Shown here piece after piece: positions 12,801 through 22,923 of a DNA stretch of 64,000 nt; position 1 is the stretch's first letter; each line of letters opens with the position of its first letter. The position numbers and the translations under genes are program-made. Under the pieces are notes generated by a model, which saw nothing but the letters and a program-made list of their open reading frames with translations, had not been told where the DNA came from and did not search any database. This DNA is from Asterochloris sp. CNOR1 (lineage: Eukaryota; Chlorophyta; Trebouxiophyceae; Trebouxiales; Trebouxiaceae), in NCBI GenBank assembly GCA_963969365.1, contig OZ017749.1:496001-560000 (forward strand), given 5' to 3'.

Positions 12801-15800
12801 TTGCAGGGTCATCTTTGCTGCGTCCTGAAAGCATGCACACCCGTGGCTGCTTCAGCACCTCTCACTGGTCCGCGCTGCCCGCAGGGTCCTCTTCGCGGCT
12901 GGTGTCCTGGGCTACTCAGCCATGCTGATGCACAATGCGGCTGCTGCTGAGTGCCTGAGGTGGCAGGCAGCCTTGGACGGCTTATGGCGTGGCACCAGGG
13001 TCCTGGCCGCCTCCGCCAGCACTGAGACAGTGGCCACTTCCGCACAGGAGGCCGCCACCTGGGCTGCTGACACCGGTGAGATGGGGTGTGGATTTGATCC
13101 ACACGTTTGGACCAGCTGCCAGCAGCACTGGGGCTGCTAGGCCAGCCACAATCTGGTCAAGCATGCAACATCCTTTGCCTGTACAGGCTTGTGATGCATG
13201 ATCCTGCTCTGCGATTGTCTCTACGTGTCCGGCGTTCCCCTGTGTCTGCCATGCACTGTGCTTTCGACAGCCTGATCCCGCCACCCTGCCATGTGCCAGG
13301 CACCCGACCAGTCACCCCCAGTCAGCCAGGAGCCCTCAGCTGCACCTCTCCCCTTTGCACTCGCACCTGTGTCGACAGCACGCTTGATGCTGCAGGTGTC
13401 TCTCGCCAAAGCACTCCCATTTGCTACTTGACAAACAATGTTTTCTTTTTGGAAGTTGTCCGTTTGATGCTGCAGGTGTGGGCCCCTGTAACTGCACTTC
13501 TCCCCGCAGTCCTCCCCTGTGCACTTACACCTGTGACGTGACCACAAGTGCCACTGGCTTTGATGGTGCAGGTGTGGACCCCTGCAGCGCACTGCTGTCG
13601 CTGCCCTTTGCAGCTGTGGCGGGCTCCCCGGCTCTTGCGCAGACAGCCATGCACGTCCTACTGAGCCCCGCCATGCTGCCCCGCCTGACCACGGCTGCTG
13701 TGCTGGCGGTAAGCCGTCCATGTTGCAGAAGCTGGACAGCTGACTGCCTCTGGAGTGCTATGCATTGCTTGAGGAAAAAGAACTGTGCTCAAATCTTCTG
13801 CTTCAAGATTTCCCGGTGCTAGGTAGCATGCCAAGCAGGGTTCCTGTTAGCTCTGTTGATATTGCAGGTCAAACTGGATGCAGCAGAATTCCTGCAGTAA
13901 GCCTGCCCGGACTGCATTCCTGCATCCTGTTCCACCCAGTGTCTTCACTGCCAGAGGAGATGGATCCTGCGGAACCCCACATAAGTTACTCTGTTTGCCC
14001 AGCAGTGCACACTGCGGCCATGGAGACGCTACCCGCACCAATGCCTATCATGCGCCTTACTGGCTGACAAGCGTCAATTTGCTTCGCAAGATGAGCTGAA
14101 TGCAGATGATGCTTACCCCCACAGTGGCTGCAGTGCTGCCATAGACACAGGACCTGCACCAAAGCCCTTCACAGGGCCTTGCTAGCATGCGAGCTGACTC
14201 ACAACACATTTGCTGTGCAGGACGAGTTAGATGTTGCAGACCCTCCCAGCAGCAGTGGCCCAGCCAGAGGTGGCACATTTGCAGCCCTCTCCCGCGCGGG
14301 CGTGACAGATTTGCTGGCCCGCGAGTTGGCACAGCCAGTCGACCTGCGGAAACCCCACTCGCGGCAGCGCTGCCTGGCGGCCTGGGGCCTGCTGCTGTCT
14401 CACATGCTGGCGCTGCCAGAGGGCAGTTCAGGACGCCCTTTTCTGGCGCAGGCACTGAAGGAGGAGTATGGGTGAGCAGTGCTTTGCAGGTCGGCAAATT
14501 GCTGGCGGCCTGTAACCTGTTGCTGTCCAACATGCTGGAGCTCTCACAGGGCAGCCTGCCCCCCCCCCCCGCCGGCACAGGCGCTGCCAGACACTTATTG
14601 CTGAGCATTGCTTTGCATGTACACAGGCACAGAAGGAATGCTGATAGCATTTTGATCCAGTTTTGACTTAAGTTCTCCTTGCGCTGTGCCTCTCCCCCTG
14701 GGCCTTGTTGGTCATCACATTGGCTGCCGAGTTGTTTCAGGCGGAGTCTGAACCGTCACCCTGCAGCTCTGTGCACCTGATGGCTACCCTGTCACTGCAG
14801 ACTGGTGCCTGCCCTGTCTGACACTTGAGCCAAAGGGCTGCAGCTGGCTGACTGCATGCAGAGCTGGGCAGAGAGCGTCCAATCTTTACAGGCTGGCGCC
14901 TGCCCTGCTGAACGTACATGAGGTGCTACAGCTGAGCACTGCCTTCGTAGCTGTTTTAACAAGCTCCACTGAAGCTTCAGCCTGGTGCCTGTCTTGCTGG
15001 GCATTGTAGCTGGAATGATGCAGCTCAGCAACACCATCACAGCTGTATCTTGAGCTAAATGCCGATACTGCAGGCTGGTGCTATCATCGCTGACATGAGT
15101 GCTGACATTGCAGGCTGGCGCTATCATCACTGACATAGGTGCGGACGCTGCACGCTGGCGCTGTCATCACTGCTGTTTGGGCCTGCTGCAAGAGTGCTGC
15201 CTTCCTGCATGCCCTGCAGGCTAGTGCCAGCTTTGCTGGACGTTGTGGTGGAGGTACTACAGCTGAGCGACACCAGCGCCTACTATCGGGAGCTGTCTGA
15301 TGAGGAGGAGGCAGCTGTGGGGGCGGTGGTCGCAGCCAGCAGGGATTCAGGGCGCAGCCCCAGCAGCACCTGGAGCCTGCCCGCGGAGCTGCAGCAGCTG
15401 GGTGAGGCAATGTGGTGGCTAAGTGGGTGTGTGCTGGCACTGTCACCCATGGCGGCCTGCCGGCCAAGGTACAGTGGCCAGGTGAGGCACAGTGGGGCAT
15501 GTCAAGCTGATGATATACTTTTTGGTACACTATGTAGCCTGACTCTAAAGCTGTGGTGCGAGGCAGCTGGTCAGTTGAATGCACACAGACAGCATTGGGG
15601 ACAGTGGTGACATGCTGCACATATGCCTTGAAGCGCCGCCACATCGGCCCTGCCTGTAGAGATGTAATGGGCGACCAGGTGGGATGATTGACAGGGCGTC
15701 TCAGCAGTGGCAGCAGCAACAATGTTAATTGTGGTGGCCATTGGGCAGGCTGGGCGCATCCCTGGCATGCCTAGGGGTTGCCTGTGGAGCTGCAATCGTC

Positions 15801-18201
15801 AGGTGGGAGAGCCAGCACTGAAAGCCAAGCTGGGCACTGCAGCCTGAGACACGCTGTCCGGCTGCATCGTGAAAACTATCTGAGGCTGGCCAAGCGCAGC
15901 AGGAGGCCATGGCCAATGCACATGCAAGTGCCAGGTGCCAGTGCCTGCTGGCTGGCTGCCTGCAGGTCTGTTTGAGGCTGGTAATGTGCGGCAGGAGGCG
16001 CGCTGGGCCGTCCAGGTGTACCGGGGAGTCCTTCATGCGCTGCCAGCCAGCGTGCGCATCTGGTATGGCGATCTCCGTGACAAGGCGATGGCGTCCGCCT
16101 TTGAGGTGAGCAGCATATTCCTGACACTCCCAACACATTTCAGCACTGCTCAAGCTCAGCAGATGTATCTTTTGGGGAATGCAGGTGACAAGACAATCTC
16201 TGCCTTAGAGTTAGGCGGCAACAGCACATTTGACTGCTTCTGCATGCCTTGGTTGGGGGTGCATTGCCTTTGGGACCTCATGCCATGCACACTCTGCTCT
16301 GAGGTCCACCGGGCCTCTTGCCAGGCAGTACTTGGTTGAAGGTCGATGCAGAAAGGCCCTGGCCGCTGCCTTGTGAGGTGAGCTGCAGCCGTCCGGGGGG
16401 GTGTGAGCACCACTTAGCCTCAGCAGGTGCATCTGACTTAAGGACTAGATGGACAAGGCTGTGGCCTATGGAGGTGAAGCATGCTGCCTTGAAGGATGCA
16501 CTCCTCAGGTCTCCAGCAGCAGGCAAATTCTGCTGTTGAGTTGTGCTCTGGGAAAGCTCGGGCGACATTGCCCCGCACTGCACAGCTTCCCCACATGGTG
16601 GCTGGACCTGCCAAGCCTGCATGCCACCTCCGGATGCTTGCAACAGTGCCAGGTTCTGCATGCACGTCTCAAAAAAGATCACACTGGCTACTGCTGCTGG
16701 TGGTTGGACTGCCCCTGTCTGCAAGCCATTTGTTGCTGCCTGCAGACCTGCACAGGTCAGGTACACAGCCTCCAGCTGGAGGCCAAACTCACTGACTTCC
16801 TTCCTGCAGACCTCCACTGCCCTAAGTGGAGGGGGCTCTTGCCTGCCTCTGCAAGTGACCTGTCACTGCCTGCAGACCCAGTCAGGCGCTGGCGGAAGCG
16901 CCTCTAGCTGCAGTGGCAGCAACTCAGTGTGGCGTGCCTCAAGCTGCCAGCTAGACTTCGATGGCCAATACACTCATCCCTGCCTGCAGACCTATACGTC
17001 TCAGGTGGAGAGTCCCCTGCTGCTGAAGCGGGAGCTGAATGTGACCCCCCAAGCCGCCACTGAGGACGAGGGGTTCAGCCTGAAGGCCAATGCCCTCACG
17101 CGTGAGGTCACCGCCACCATGCGTGTGGAGGACGGAGCTGCCCTCGAGATGGTCATCAAGCTGCCCCTCAGCTGGCCTCTCAAGACCGCTGACGTGGAGT
17201 GCAGGCGCACGGTGAGGCAGCAGCTGTGTCGTGCTCCTGCATACAACCCTTTGTGGAAAGCATGCGGTCTCCAGCAGTCCTATTGGTGCACGGTGAGGCA
17301 GCAGCCGTGTTGTGCATGTCTGTGGACTCAGAGGGGACCGCTGAGCAATGTCTGGCCCTCACCCGGCCTCTGAAAGACAGCTGTTGAGACCCTGCACATG
17401 GTGAGGCAGAGGATTGCTGCGACGTTGGCTCATGCAAACTTTTGCTGCTCCTGCTGATGATCACTGCTCACTGTGGCTGATGCACAAGCTCAAAAGCATG
17501 CTTTCTCTGACTGGTGAGACTGAGCGCTCTGCGCGGCAGCAGGTTCTGATCAAAAGGCGCTGTGTGCATGTCCTGCAGAAGTGATCTCAGATTTTTCTGT
17601 GGCGCAAACGTTGCCACTGGAGGCACTGTCTGCCATGAAGGGCTCATGCAGCCTGCATGTGCCCTGCAGCGCATGGGCGTCCCCTAGGTGCCTGCACAAG
17701 CGGCGGCTACTCATGTGTTGTGTTTTTGTTCTGCACAGAGTTGTGGTGCTCTCAAGGTGCTCTGGACAGACTTTGCGAGCAGCCACGGCGGCACAATGCA
17801 CCATGTGTGTGTGCCCTGCTGCAGGTAGGCACAGGCCTGGGACACCTGCCAAGTGGCTGCATCCGCACTTTACAAAGCTGCTGCAGCGTGCACCTGCCCT
17901 GCTGCAGGTTGGCGTCCCCCAGGGGCGCCTGCGCAAGTGGCTGCTCTCTGTGGCTGGCTTCCTGCGAAATCAGAATGGCAGCGTAGCCGAGGCCATCGCC
18001 CTCTGGCAGCGCAATGTGGTCAAGGAGTTTGAGGGGGTGGAGGAGTGTCTCATCTGCTACACCATCGTGGCTGCCAGCAATGGCAAGCTGCCCAAGCTGC
18101 AGTGCCACACCTGCAGCAAGCGCTTCCATGCAGCCTGCCTGTACAAGTGGTTCCAGTCCTCTGGCAAGTCCAACTGCCCCCACTGCCAGTCCCCCTGGTA
18201 G
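872..18201 (+). CDS. LTN1: Listerin, E3 ubiquitin ligase of ribosome-associated quality control
   Basis: Listerin binds stalled 60S ribosomes and ubiquitinates the trapped nascent chain. The N-terminus (MGKDKERKSYQPSSSAKAAE, then LRRLSKRDATTKLKALQ) matches the family's conserved start. The last exon has the family's C-terminal block (LRKWLLSVAGFLRNQNGS, NVVKEFEGVEECLIC) and an atypical RING: CLIC, CHTC, FHAAC, CPHC. Between them lie HEAT-like helical repeats. Exons I could phase: 872-978, 1080-1299, 1585-1685, 2257-2467, 2828-2981, 3176-3305, 3896-4087, 4335-4404, 4557-4697, a segment ending 5126, 5332-5682, 6544-7061, 7364-7501, 8171-8325, ... 16990-17211, 17908-18201. Clear coding segments also lie near 9500-9705, 10200-10510, 12850-13070, 14218-14470, 15222-15480 and 15965-16106, but their joints are not all solved. 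The intron after 1299 appears to use a GC donor. Several introns hold decayed copies of exon edges. Confidence 0.93.
3398..3469. repeat. 24-base minisatellite, three copies
   Basis: Three consecutive 24-base units lie in the LTN1 intron after exon 6. Each resembles TTTTCAGCCATACCANTGAT followed by GGTG; the third is the most diverged. Each unit carries TTTTCAG or a variant, which looks like a splice acceptor. Confidence 0.85.
9291..9860 (+). repeat. Exon-edge duplications inside LTN1 (two families)
   Basis: An acceptor-plus-exon-start unit occurs three times: near 9291 (GCAGAGTCCTGCGGCCGTTG), near 9393 (GCAGAGTCCTGCAACTGCTG) and near 9506 (GCAGGATCCTGCGCCCACTT). Only the last continues into a long good reading frame ending near 9705. 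The end of that exon plus its donor region (9654-9735, containing GACTGCATCATGCCAGCTCT) is then repeated almost intact at 9763-9850, separated by a CCTG/CCGG simple repeat. Weaker copies follow to about 10080. Confidence 0.8.
13335..13600 (+). repeat. Diverged tandem repeat around a LTN1 exon start
   Basis: Units containing TTTGATGCTGCAGGTGTG or close variants recur at about 13384, 13459 and 13558. They are linked by a shared upstream stretch (CTGCACCTCTCCCCTTTGCA near 13340 and CTGCACTTCTCCCCGCAGTC near 13491). The right-hand copy leads into the best reading frame (about 13580-13710). Confidence 0.6.
14374..14590 (+). repeat. LTN1 exon end copied into the following intron
   Basis: The coding stretch from 14374 (CTGGCGGCCTGGGGCCTGCT...) recurs at 14501 (CTGGCGGCCTGTAACCTGTT...). 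The similarity runs over about 85 bases, including the shared CACATGCTGG/AACATGCTGG and GGCAG segments. The second copy has acquired a run of about 11 C residues and no longer fits the reading frame. Confidence 0.8.
14799..15275 (+). repeat. Array of decayed copies of an LTN1 exon start
   Basis: The exon beginning after the acceptor near 15218 (CTAGTGCCAGCTTTGCTGGA..., with GGTACTACAGCTGAGCGACA) is preceded by earlier copies near 14802, 14890, 14979, 15072, 15111 and 15150. The 14890 and 14979 copies retain both the start and the downstream CTACAGCTGAGC or ATGCAGCTCAGC segment. The later three keep only about 40 bases. Confidence 0.8.
16737..17030 (+). repeat. Repeated acceptor-proximal segments before LTN1 exon 16990
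   Basis: CTGCAGACC-type acceptors recur near 16739, 16804 and 16869 before the true exon acceptor at 16989. The copies keep short matches to the exon start (ACCTATACGTCTCAGGTGGA), such as ACCTGCACAGGTCAGGTACA. Divergence is high, so this is less certain than the other arrays. Confidence 0.5.
17200..17440 (+). repeat. LTN1 exon-end plus donor copied twice into the intron
   Basis: The exon end and donor at 17200-17240 (GGCGCACGGTGAGGCAGCAG) recur at about 17286 (GGTGCACGGTGAGGCAGCAG) and about 17394 (TGCACATGGTGAGGCAGAGG). Each copy keeps a usable GTGAGG donor, so decoy 5' splice sites are present. Confidence 0.8.
17664..17945 (+). repeat. Three copies of the last LTN1 exon start
   Basis: The acceptor and start of the last exon (17895: TGCCCTGCTGCAGGTTGGCG, then TCCCCCAGGGGCGCCTGCGC) are echoed near 17660 (TGCCCTGCAGCGCATGGGCG, then TCCCCTAGGTGCCTGCACAA) and near 17813 (TGCCCTGCTGCAGGTAGGCA). 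Only the last copy stays open through the RING region. Confidence 0.8.
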
Positions 18202-18456
18202 TCACACCCTCCTCTTGATGGTGTACTTCATGCTGAGCACCAGGTACTGAGTTGGACGCAATGTCACTTTGGACCCAGATTGAGACAGGGTTAGGTTGGA
18301 ATCGCATACTCCCTTATTGTTTCTGGCTTGACCCCCTATATGCTTCAAATGCTCAAAGGATGCTCATAAGGGCAAGTCAGTGATGCAGCGTGTCGGCGTC
18401 AGCCCACTGCATATCATGAAATGAACTCAGAACTGAAAGGGATTCAATGAGCAGCC
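18202..18456. other. Convergent 3' region between LTN1 and the folate-receptor-like gene
   Basis: 255 bases between two converging stop codons. No coding frame is visible; the stretch should hold both 3' untranslated regions and polyadenylation signals. I could not identify the signals. Confidence 0.5.
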
Positions 18457-19679
18457 TCAGTCAGTCAACCGCCGACTCTGCCCAGGAAAGCGGGCACTGC
18501 CTGCGGATGGCCCTGTGCGTCTTAAGCGCTGAAGCAGCCTCAGCCCCAGCAGGAGAGTCAACAAGCCACCCCACAATGGAAAATACTTCATCACTGTGTC
18601 CAGCAGGCCTAAGCCACCAGGCGCCCGTTGCTGGGCAGATTGTCTCCGATGTGTTAAGGCAGGGCTCTGGGGACGCCTGCAAGACTCATGTGGCTCCGGC
18701 ACAGAGCCATCATAGCATGGAGACTGTTGTTGAACAGCAAAGCCAGCATCGCTGCAGAATTCTTCGGCGCCTCCAGAAAGCTCCTGAGCCTGTGCACAGA
18801 TCAGCGCTCCCATGCGGCAGGGCACCAGGCGCGAGTCTGCGCGGCTCTGCTCAAAGTACGACGTCCTGCAGCTGCGGAACCACTGCCTGCACAGGCTGCG
18901 GCACAGCGCTGGCTTCTGTCCGGTGCCCACGTCTGGATCGCAGGGGTGGCAGGCCACCACCTCAGTCCAGCGCCTGCAGGGCAACGGGCGCCAGGGTCTG
19001 GGCATATGCTATGCACTGTCACTGGGTGGGGGCTTGGACTTGTGTCAAGCAGTTTATGTGTGAAGTGCAATGCCTGGAGTCCATCAGGCAGCCACCGCTC
19101 AGGCAGCGCTTGTAAGTGCTGACTGCATCTGCCTGCATTGCAGCGACAGAGTTGGTCAGCCTCTTGCACCTGCGATGCTGACTCACATGGCATGCAGAGA
19201 AGCCACTGATTGCAGGCAGGTCTGGGCCATCTGCCATGGGACTGTCATGCATCAACAGCAACGCCTGGGAGCGCACACGAGCCTGCAGCATTCCGTGGCT
19301 GACACTTGCCTGCATGCCTCGGATTCAGTGAAGCTTGAGGATTCCTCTAAAGCTTTGCGGATCCCAGCAGCATGGCTCGCATTGCAGCATGTGCAGGCCT
19401 GGAACTCCTGGCAGACGGGCAGCAGGCCAGCCTTGCTGGGCGGCCTGGTTGGCTGGGACAGAGGCAATCCAACCTGCACACAAATAATACAAAGTTGCCG
19501 ATCTGGGCCAGGCAGCCCTGAAGCCACTGCCAGGACGTTGCAGAACTTGGGCAGCAAACCTGAGGCTGGCAAATGGCCTCCCGTTGGGCTGCCCTTGCAA
19601 GTGTGCCCATTAGCAGGCAGCAGAACAGAAGCTCCACAAGGGAGCTTTGCCCAATCCAACAGCTGCTACTCACTGCCAT
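18457..19679 (-). CDS. Folate-receptor-like, cysteine-rich membrane protein (plant type)
   Basis: Three exons on minus (19679-19560, 19473-19310, 18973-18457) give 266 residues in consistent phase. Residues 1-30 form a signal peptide (hydrophobic LVELLFCCLLMGTLARA). The body has the folate-receptor-like cysteine pattern: CQEFQACTCC, SEACRRWTEVVAC, HPCDPDVGTGQKPALCRSLC, WFRSCRTSYF, LVPCRMGALICAQA, EEFCSDAGF. This follows the order in plant proteins annotated as folate receptor family. A hydrophobic segment (KYFPLWGGLLTLLLGL) lies near the C-terminus, followed by an Arg-rich tail, suggesting a type I membrane protein of the secretory pathway. The ligand is unknown; plant members are not proven folate receptors. 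The second intron uses a GC donor (GCAG, then GCAAGT), required by phase and cysteine spacing. A TTG three codons upstream is not the start; the ATG at 19679 is. Confidence 0.85.
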
Positions 19680-19827
19680 TGGCCTCAATCAGCACCTCCC
19701 AAGCTGCATGGCATCCCTGTACAGCGATACTAGCTATTGTTTCTCTTCTGCTTCTAGCGTGCTGCGTTTTGCCAGGCACACACAAGTTCATCAAGCAGCT
19801 CAGATCCAGGCCCCAGCAGTAGGCACC
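19680..19827. promoter_or_regulatory. Divergent promoter region of the folate-receptor-like gene and RPA3
   Basis: 148 bases separate the two start codons, which face away from each other. No further gene fits, so both core promoters and 5' leaders must overlap here. A pyrimidine-rich stretch (TTGTTTCTCTTCTGCTTCTA) lies around 19740 on plus. Confidence 0.55.
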
Positions 19828-20296
19828 ATGCCTGACATCCGGTATGAGTTCAAGCCTCGTGTCAATGCCGCGCTCATGAGCCGGTTCCAAAACAAGACTG
19901 TCCTGCTGGTGGGGCAGGTCCTACCCTCTCAGCAGCCTGGCATTGGCTTGCTGAGAGCACCAGATGGCCAGACGGTCACAGTGCAGCTCGCGCCGGGCAG
20001 CACCTTTCAGCAGGACTTTGTGGAGGTGGAGGGCACCGTAGTGGGGCAAAACAGGCTCCAGGAAGCCAATCACCATGAGATATATGAGGCAGTGGGTATG
20101 TCCTGTTGCAGAGCACGCATGTCGAGTTGGGTGCGTTCCCGCAGCGCCTCCTGGGCTGAACCCCCTGTCACTGTGCAGATACGCCTTGGATCCTGCACCC
20201 TGACTGACTCACATGACTGTGATGGCTGCAGACATGGGCGTCGCCAACGAGATGTGCAAGATCTCAACCATGGACTTCCCAGGCCTTTTCTCTTAG
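19828..20296 (+). CDS. RPA3: Replication protein A 14-kDa subunit
   Basis: This is the smallest subunit of the RPA heterotrimer, which coats single-stranded DNA during replication and repair. Two exons (19828-20095 and 20232-20296) encode 110 residues, the usual size for plant and algal RPA3. The OB-fold is seen as VNAALMSRFQNKTVLLVGQV, then PDGQTVTVQLAPGSTFQQDF and VEVEGTVVGQNRL. The second exon supplies the C-terminal trimerisation helix (ANEMCKISTMDFPGLFS). Intron phase and consensus agree (GG, then GTATGT; acceptor GCTGCAG). It shares its upstream region with the folate-receptor-like gene and converges on the next gene, with 64 bases between stop codons. Confidence 0.92.
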
Positions 20297-20360
20297 AGCA
20301 CGGGGAACTCACAAGCCTTCGGCAAGTCACATTCATTCAAATGTCGTTACGCAACGACAA

Positions 20361-22743
20361 TCACTCAGCATCCAACATGTCAGACTTCCACTTGGCAACC
20401 TTGACTCTGGTGGTCACTTCCTTGACACTGTCACCCTCCTGCTCTGTCTGAACCTTAGTGGTGGTTGACTCCACATGATCACCCCTGTCCTGACTGTGAG
20501 TCTCCTGGGAGGTGCTGGGCTCAAAGCTGCTGCCTGCTGGCCTGTGCTCAACAGTCTGGCTCTCTGAAACCTCTGTCCGGGTGTCATCCTCCCTTTCGTG
20601 ACGAGCTGCTGCATCAGCTTTGTTGTTCCCAGGCCGCTTCTGATGCTGAGCTCCTGAAGTGTCCTCTGCCACAACCTCAGCGCCGATGGCATCGGCCTCC
20701 TGCCTCTGACGTTTGGCATCGCTGGACAGCGCCCTGGGGGTACCAGCCCACGAGACAAACCCCTCCTGCGACACGCCGGGGCCAGCTGCGCCTTGCACCC
20801 GCCTGCTGTTGCCTGGTCGACTGCTGAGGGGCACCTTGTCAGCCACATCAGGCCCCTGGCTCCGTGCCTCAGCAGCGCGCTGCTCACGGCGCCTTCTGAT
20901 CTCCTCCGCAGCAGCCCTCTGTATCTGTGTTGCAGGTTCCTGCAGGTTAGAGGCCACAGCGTGAGGTCTTCAGCACAGCACACAGACAGAACGCTTGAAG
21001 CACCTCCGTTTCAGTGACCGCCTGCTCCTGTCAGCCTCTGTCTATGACACTGTGCTCCTTTTGAGAGTCTATGTGGAGATGCTCCCTCCCAACATCTCAT
21101 GCCGTGCTCAGCAGGATAGCCATGTTTGCCAATGACTGGTGGGGCCCTGTGCAGAATAGCTGTATTCGTCGCGCCTGGTGTTGAGGCTGCAAAGGAACCA
21201 GGCAGCTGCCGCAGTAGTACCGGACTGCCGTTGAGCCGCGTGCTGTGGAGGTCGTGGAAGAAGCACCTACCACCTGCCCAGTGCTTCATGCACATGGCTC
21301 TCAATGCTGAGGTGTTGATCCCACCTGGGCTGCCTGCTGCATGATGTCCTGAGACTCGCGCTGCATACGGGCGGTGGACTCCCCAATGTAGCCCTCCCTG
21401 TAGCCTTCGATGAAGGCTTGCAAGGCATCCTTGTAGCCTTGGGCTCTGGTCTGGTACAGGTTCTGCAGGGAGGGGCGCAACCCCTCCTTCCCAGCGCGGG
21501 CTGTGGCCACTGCAGCACAAAGGTTGGGTTTTGAGTGCACTTCTGCAGCTCTGGCAATACCTGAAGGGTGGGGTGCAGCCCTCCTCCTCCCTCCATCCCG
21601 TTCCAAGCTGTGGCCAATGCAGTGCAGGAACGCTTGGGTCATGAAGTCTGCATGGGCAGCCCTGTAAGAGTAGAAGGGCCGACCATCAGGGCAGCCCTGG
21701 TGGAGTTTGCGGGCCAAGCCCACCCTCTCCTGGTCAGAGCGGGCTGCCGCCAATTTTTTGCAGTGCAAGCATGATGATCAATGCTGTCCTCATGCACAGC
21801 TCTGGCGGGCGACCTCTGCACCCCGCTGCATGTTGTAGGCCTTGCAGCACAGAGACCTCATCGTGGGGCAGCCTGCAACGGCGCCTGTGCGCAGATTGGA
21901 GGGCAGAGGCTTTTCCCCAGTTCACAACACCAACTGGGTTTATCCACAGTGCAAAAACTGGTTGTGAGGGCAGTCCTACAAAGTTTCGGGAATCTGTCGG
22001 TTTGGCCAGAGTTATGCGTGAGCCACAGGACCACACCAGAGCAGAGTTCTGAGGTTAAGAGCAGTCCCAGAGCGCGTACCATGCCCTATGTCCCACCTGT
22101 GGCGGTGACACATGAGCTCAAACTCAAGGCATTGTGCGCTCCTGCTTGCCAGCACGGGCAGTTGTGAGAACAAGATTGGGTGGGTGACTGGCTACAGTGA
22201 GATGATCAGCAGCAAAAGCGCATGCGCACAGGTGCAAAGTCCGTTATGGGGCTGCAGGAGCAGCTGGGCCTGTCAGTATTGCTTTGCTGGCGTATCACTC
22301 AAATCTAGCAGGGGCCTCTCCCCAAGGTGGACCGCAACCCCCTTGTGGTGCAAGGACACTCACTGAGCTCCTCCTTCAAGCCGGATCCTGCAGCCTCCTC
22401 CTGCTTTGGAGAGGTGCCTTCAGCCACTTTCGGGCTGGTCCAGGACTCTCTGTAGCGCTCGTTGGCATACTGAATGGCCTGTGAAGCAACGCAAATGCAA
22501 TCATGTTCCTGTGTTCAGCCAAACAATGCTGCTGTGCATGCATTGGCTGCATGATCTTGCCTGCCCCCACTGCTTCCAGGTCCAAGGCTTTTTAGCAGGG
22601 TCATAATCTGGGGGATCTGGCAAGGGCCGGGGCCAGGCAATATCTTTGAACTCGTATCTCAGGTAATGCCGAGCACGGCGTACAACCTTCATGGCCCTCA
22701 TTAAGGAGATCTGGAGATGTAGTAGCCTATCTGAGCGACGCAT
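20361..22743 (-). CDS. Unrecognised basic and charged protein, multi-exon
   Basis: Supported exons on minus are 22743-22561, 22478-22364, 21509-21325 and 20939-20361 (stop at 20361). An extra exon just above 21509, ending near 21570 with TCAG then GTATTG, fits phase; the link between 22364 and about 21770 is unsolved. The N-terminus is basic (MKVVRRARHYLRYEF), then proline-rich (WPRPLPDPPDYDP) with aromatic KKPWTWKQWGQAIQYANERY. The middle exon has ALQAFIEGYREGYIGE. The last exon begins with a basic helix (IQRAAAEEIRRRREQRAAEA) and ends in a low-complexity Glu/Thr/Ser/Gln-rich tail. The short aromatic N-terminus would suit a small organelle-membrane-associated protein, but I do not recognise the family. 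The first intron uses a GC donor (CAG, then GCAAGA), which joins WKQWGQ to AIQYAN in frame. The start could be the second Met (residue 15). Confidence 0.6.
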
Positions 22744-22923
22744 GTCTCATTCCTGATTGCCGGTGTTGTAGGCAATGTGCCTGACCGTCTCCAATGACCC
22801 TTATAGCAACAGCTCCTTAAGGTCTCCAGCTAATTGTGCCAAATCATTAATGAGTTGATCAGTGTTCTCTGCAGCAGATCAGCCTTGTCAGGGTCGCACA
22901 GAACCACTGCTGGCTACAGAGTT
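22744..22923. promoter_or_regulatory. Divergent region between the unknown minus gene and the Rtt106-like gene
   Basis: 180 bases separate the two divergent ATG codons. No coding frame of protein character is visible. The stretch is AT-richer than its surroundings and probably contains both promoters. Confidence 0.4.

Noticed and set aside
14565-14585. Poly-C run as a functional element
   Set aside because: It lies in a decayed intronic copy and is best explained by slippage.
18447-19115. 222-codon plus-strand open frame opposite the folate-receptor-like gene
   Set aside because: It is the shadow of the minus-strand exon 18973-18457, whose cysteine motifs identify the real strand; the plus translation has no recognisable features.
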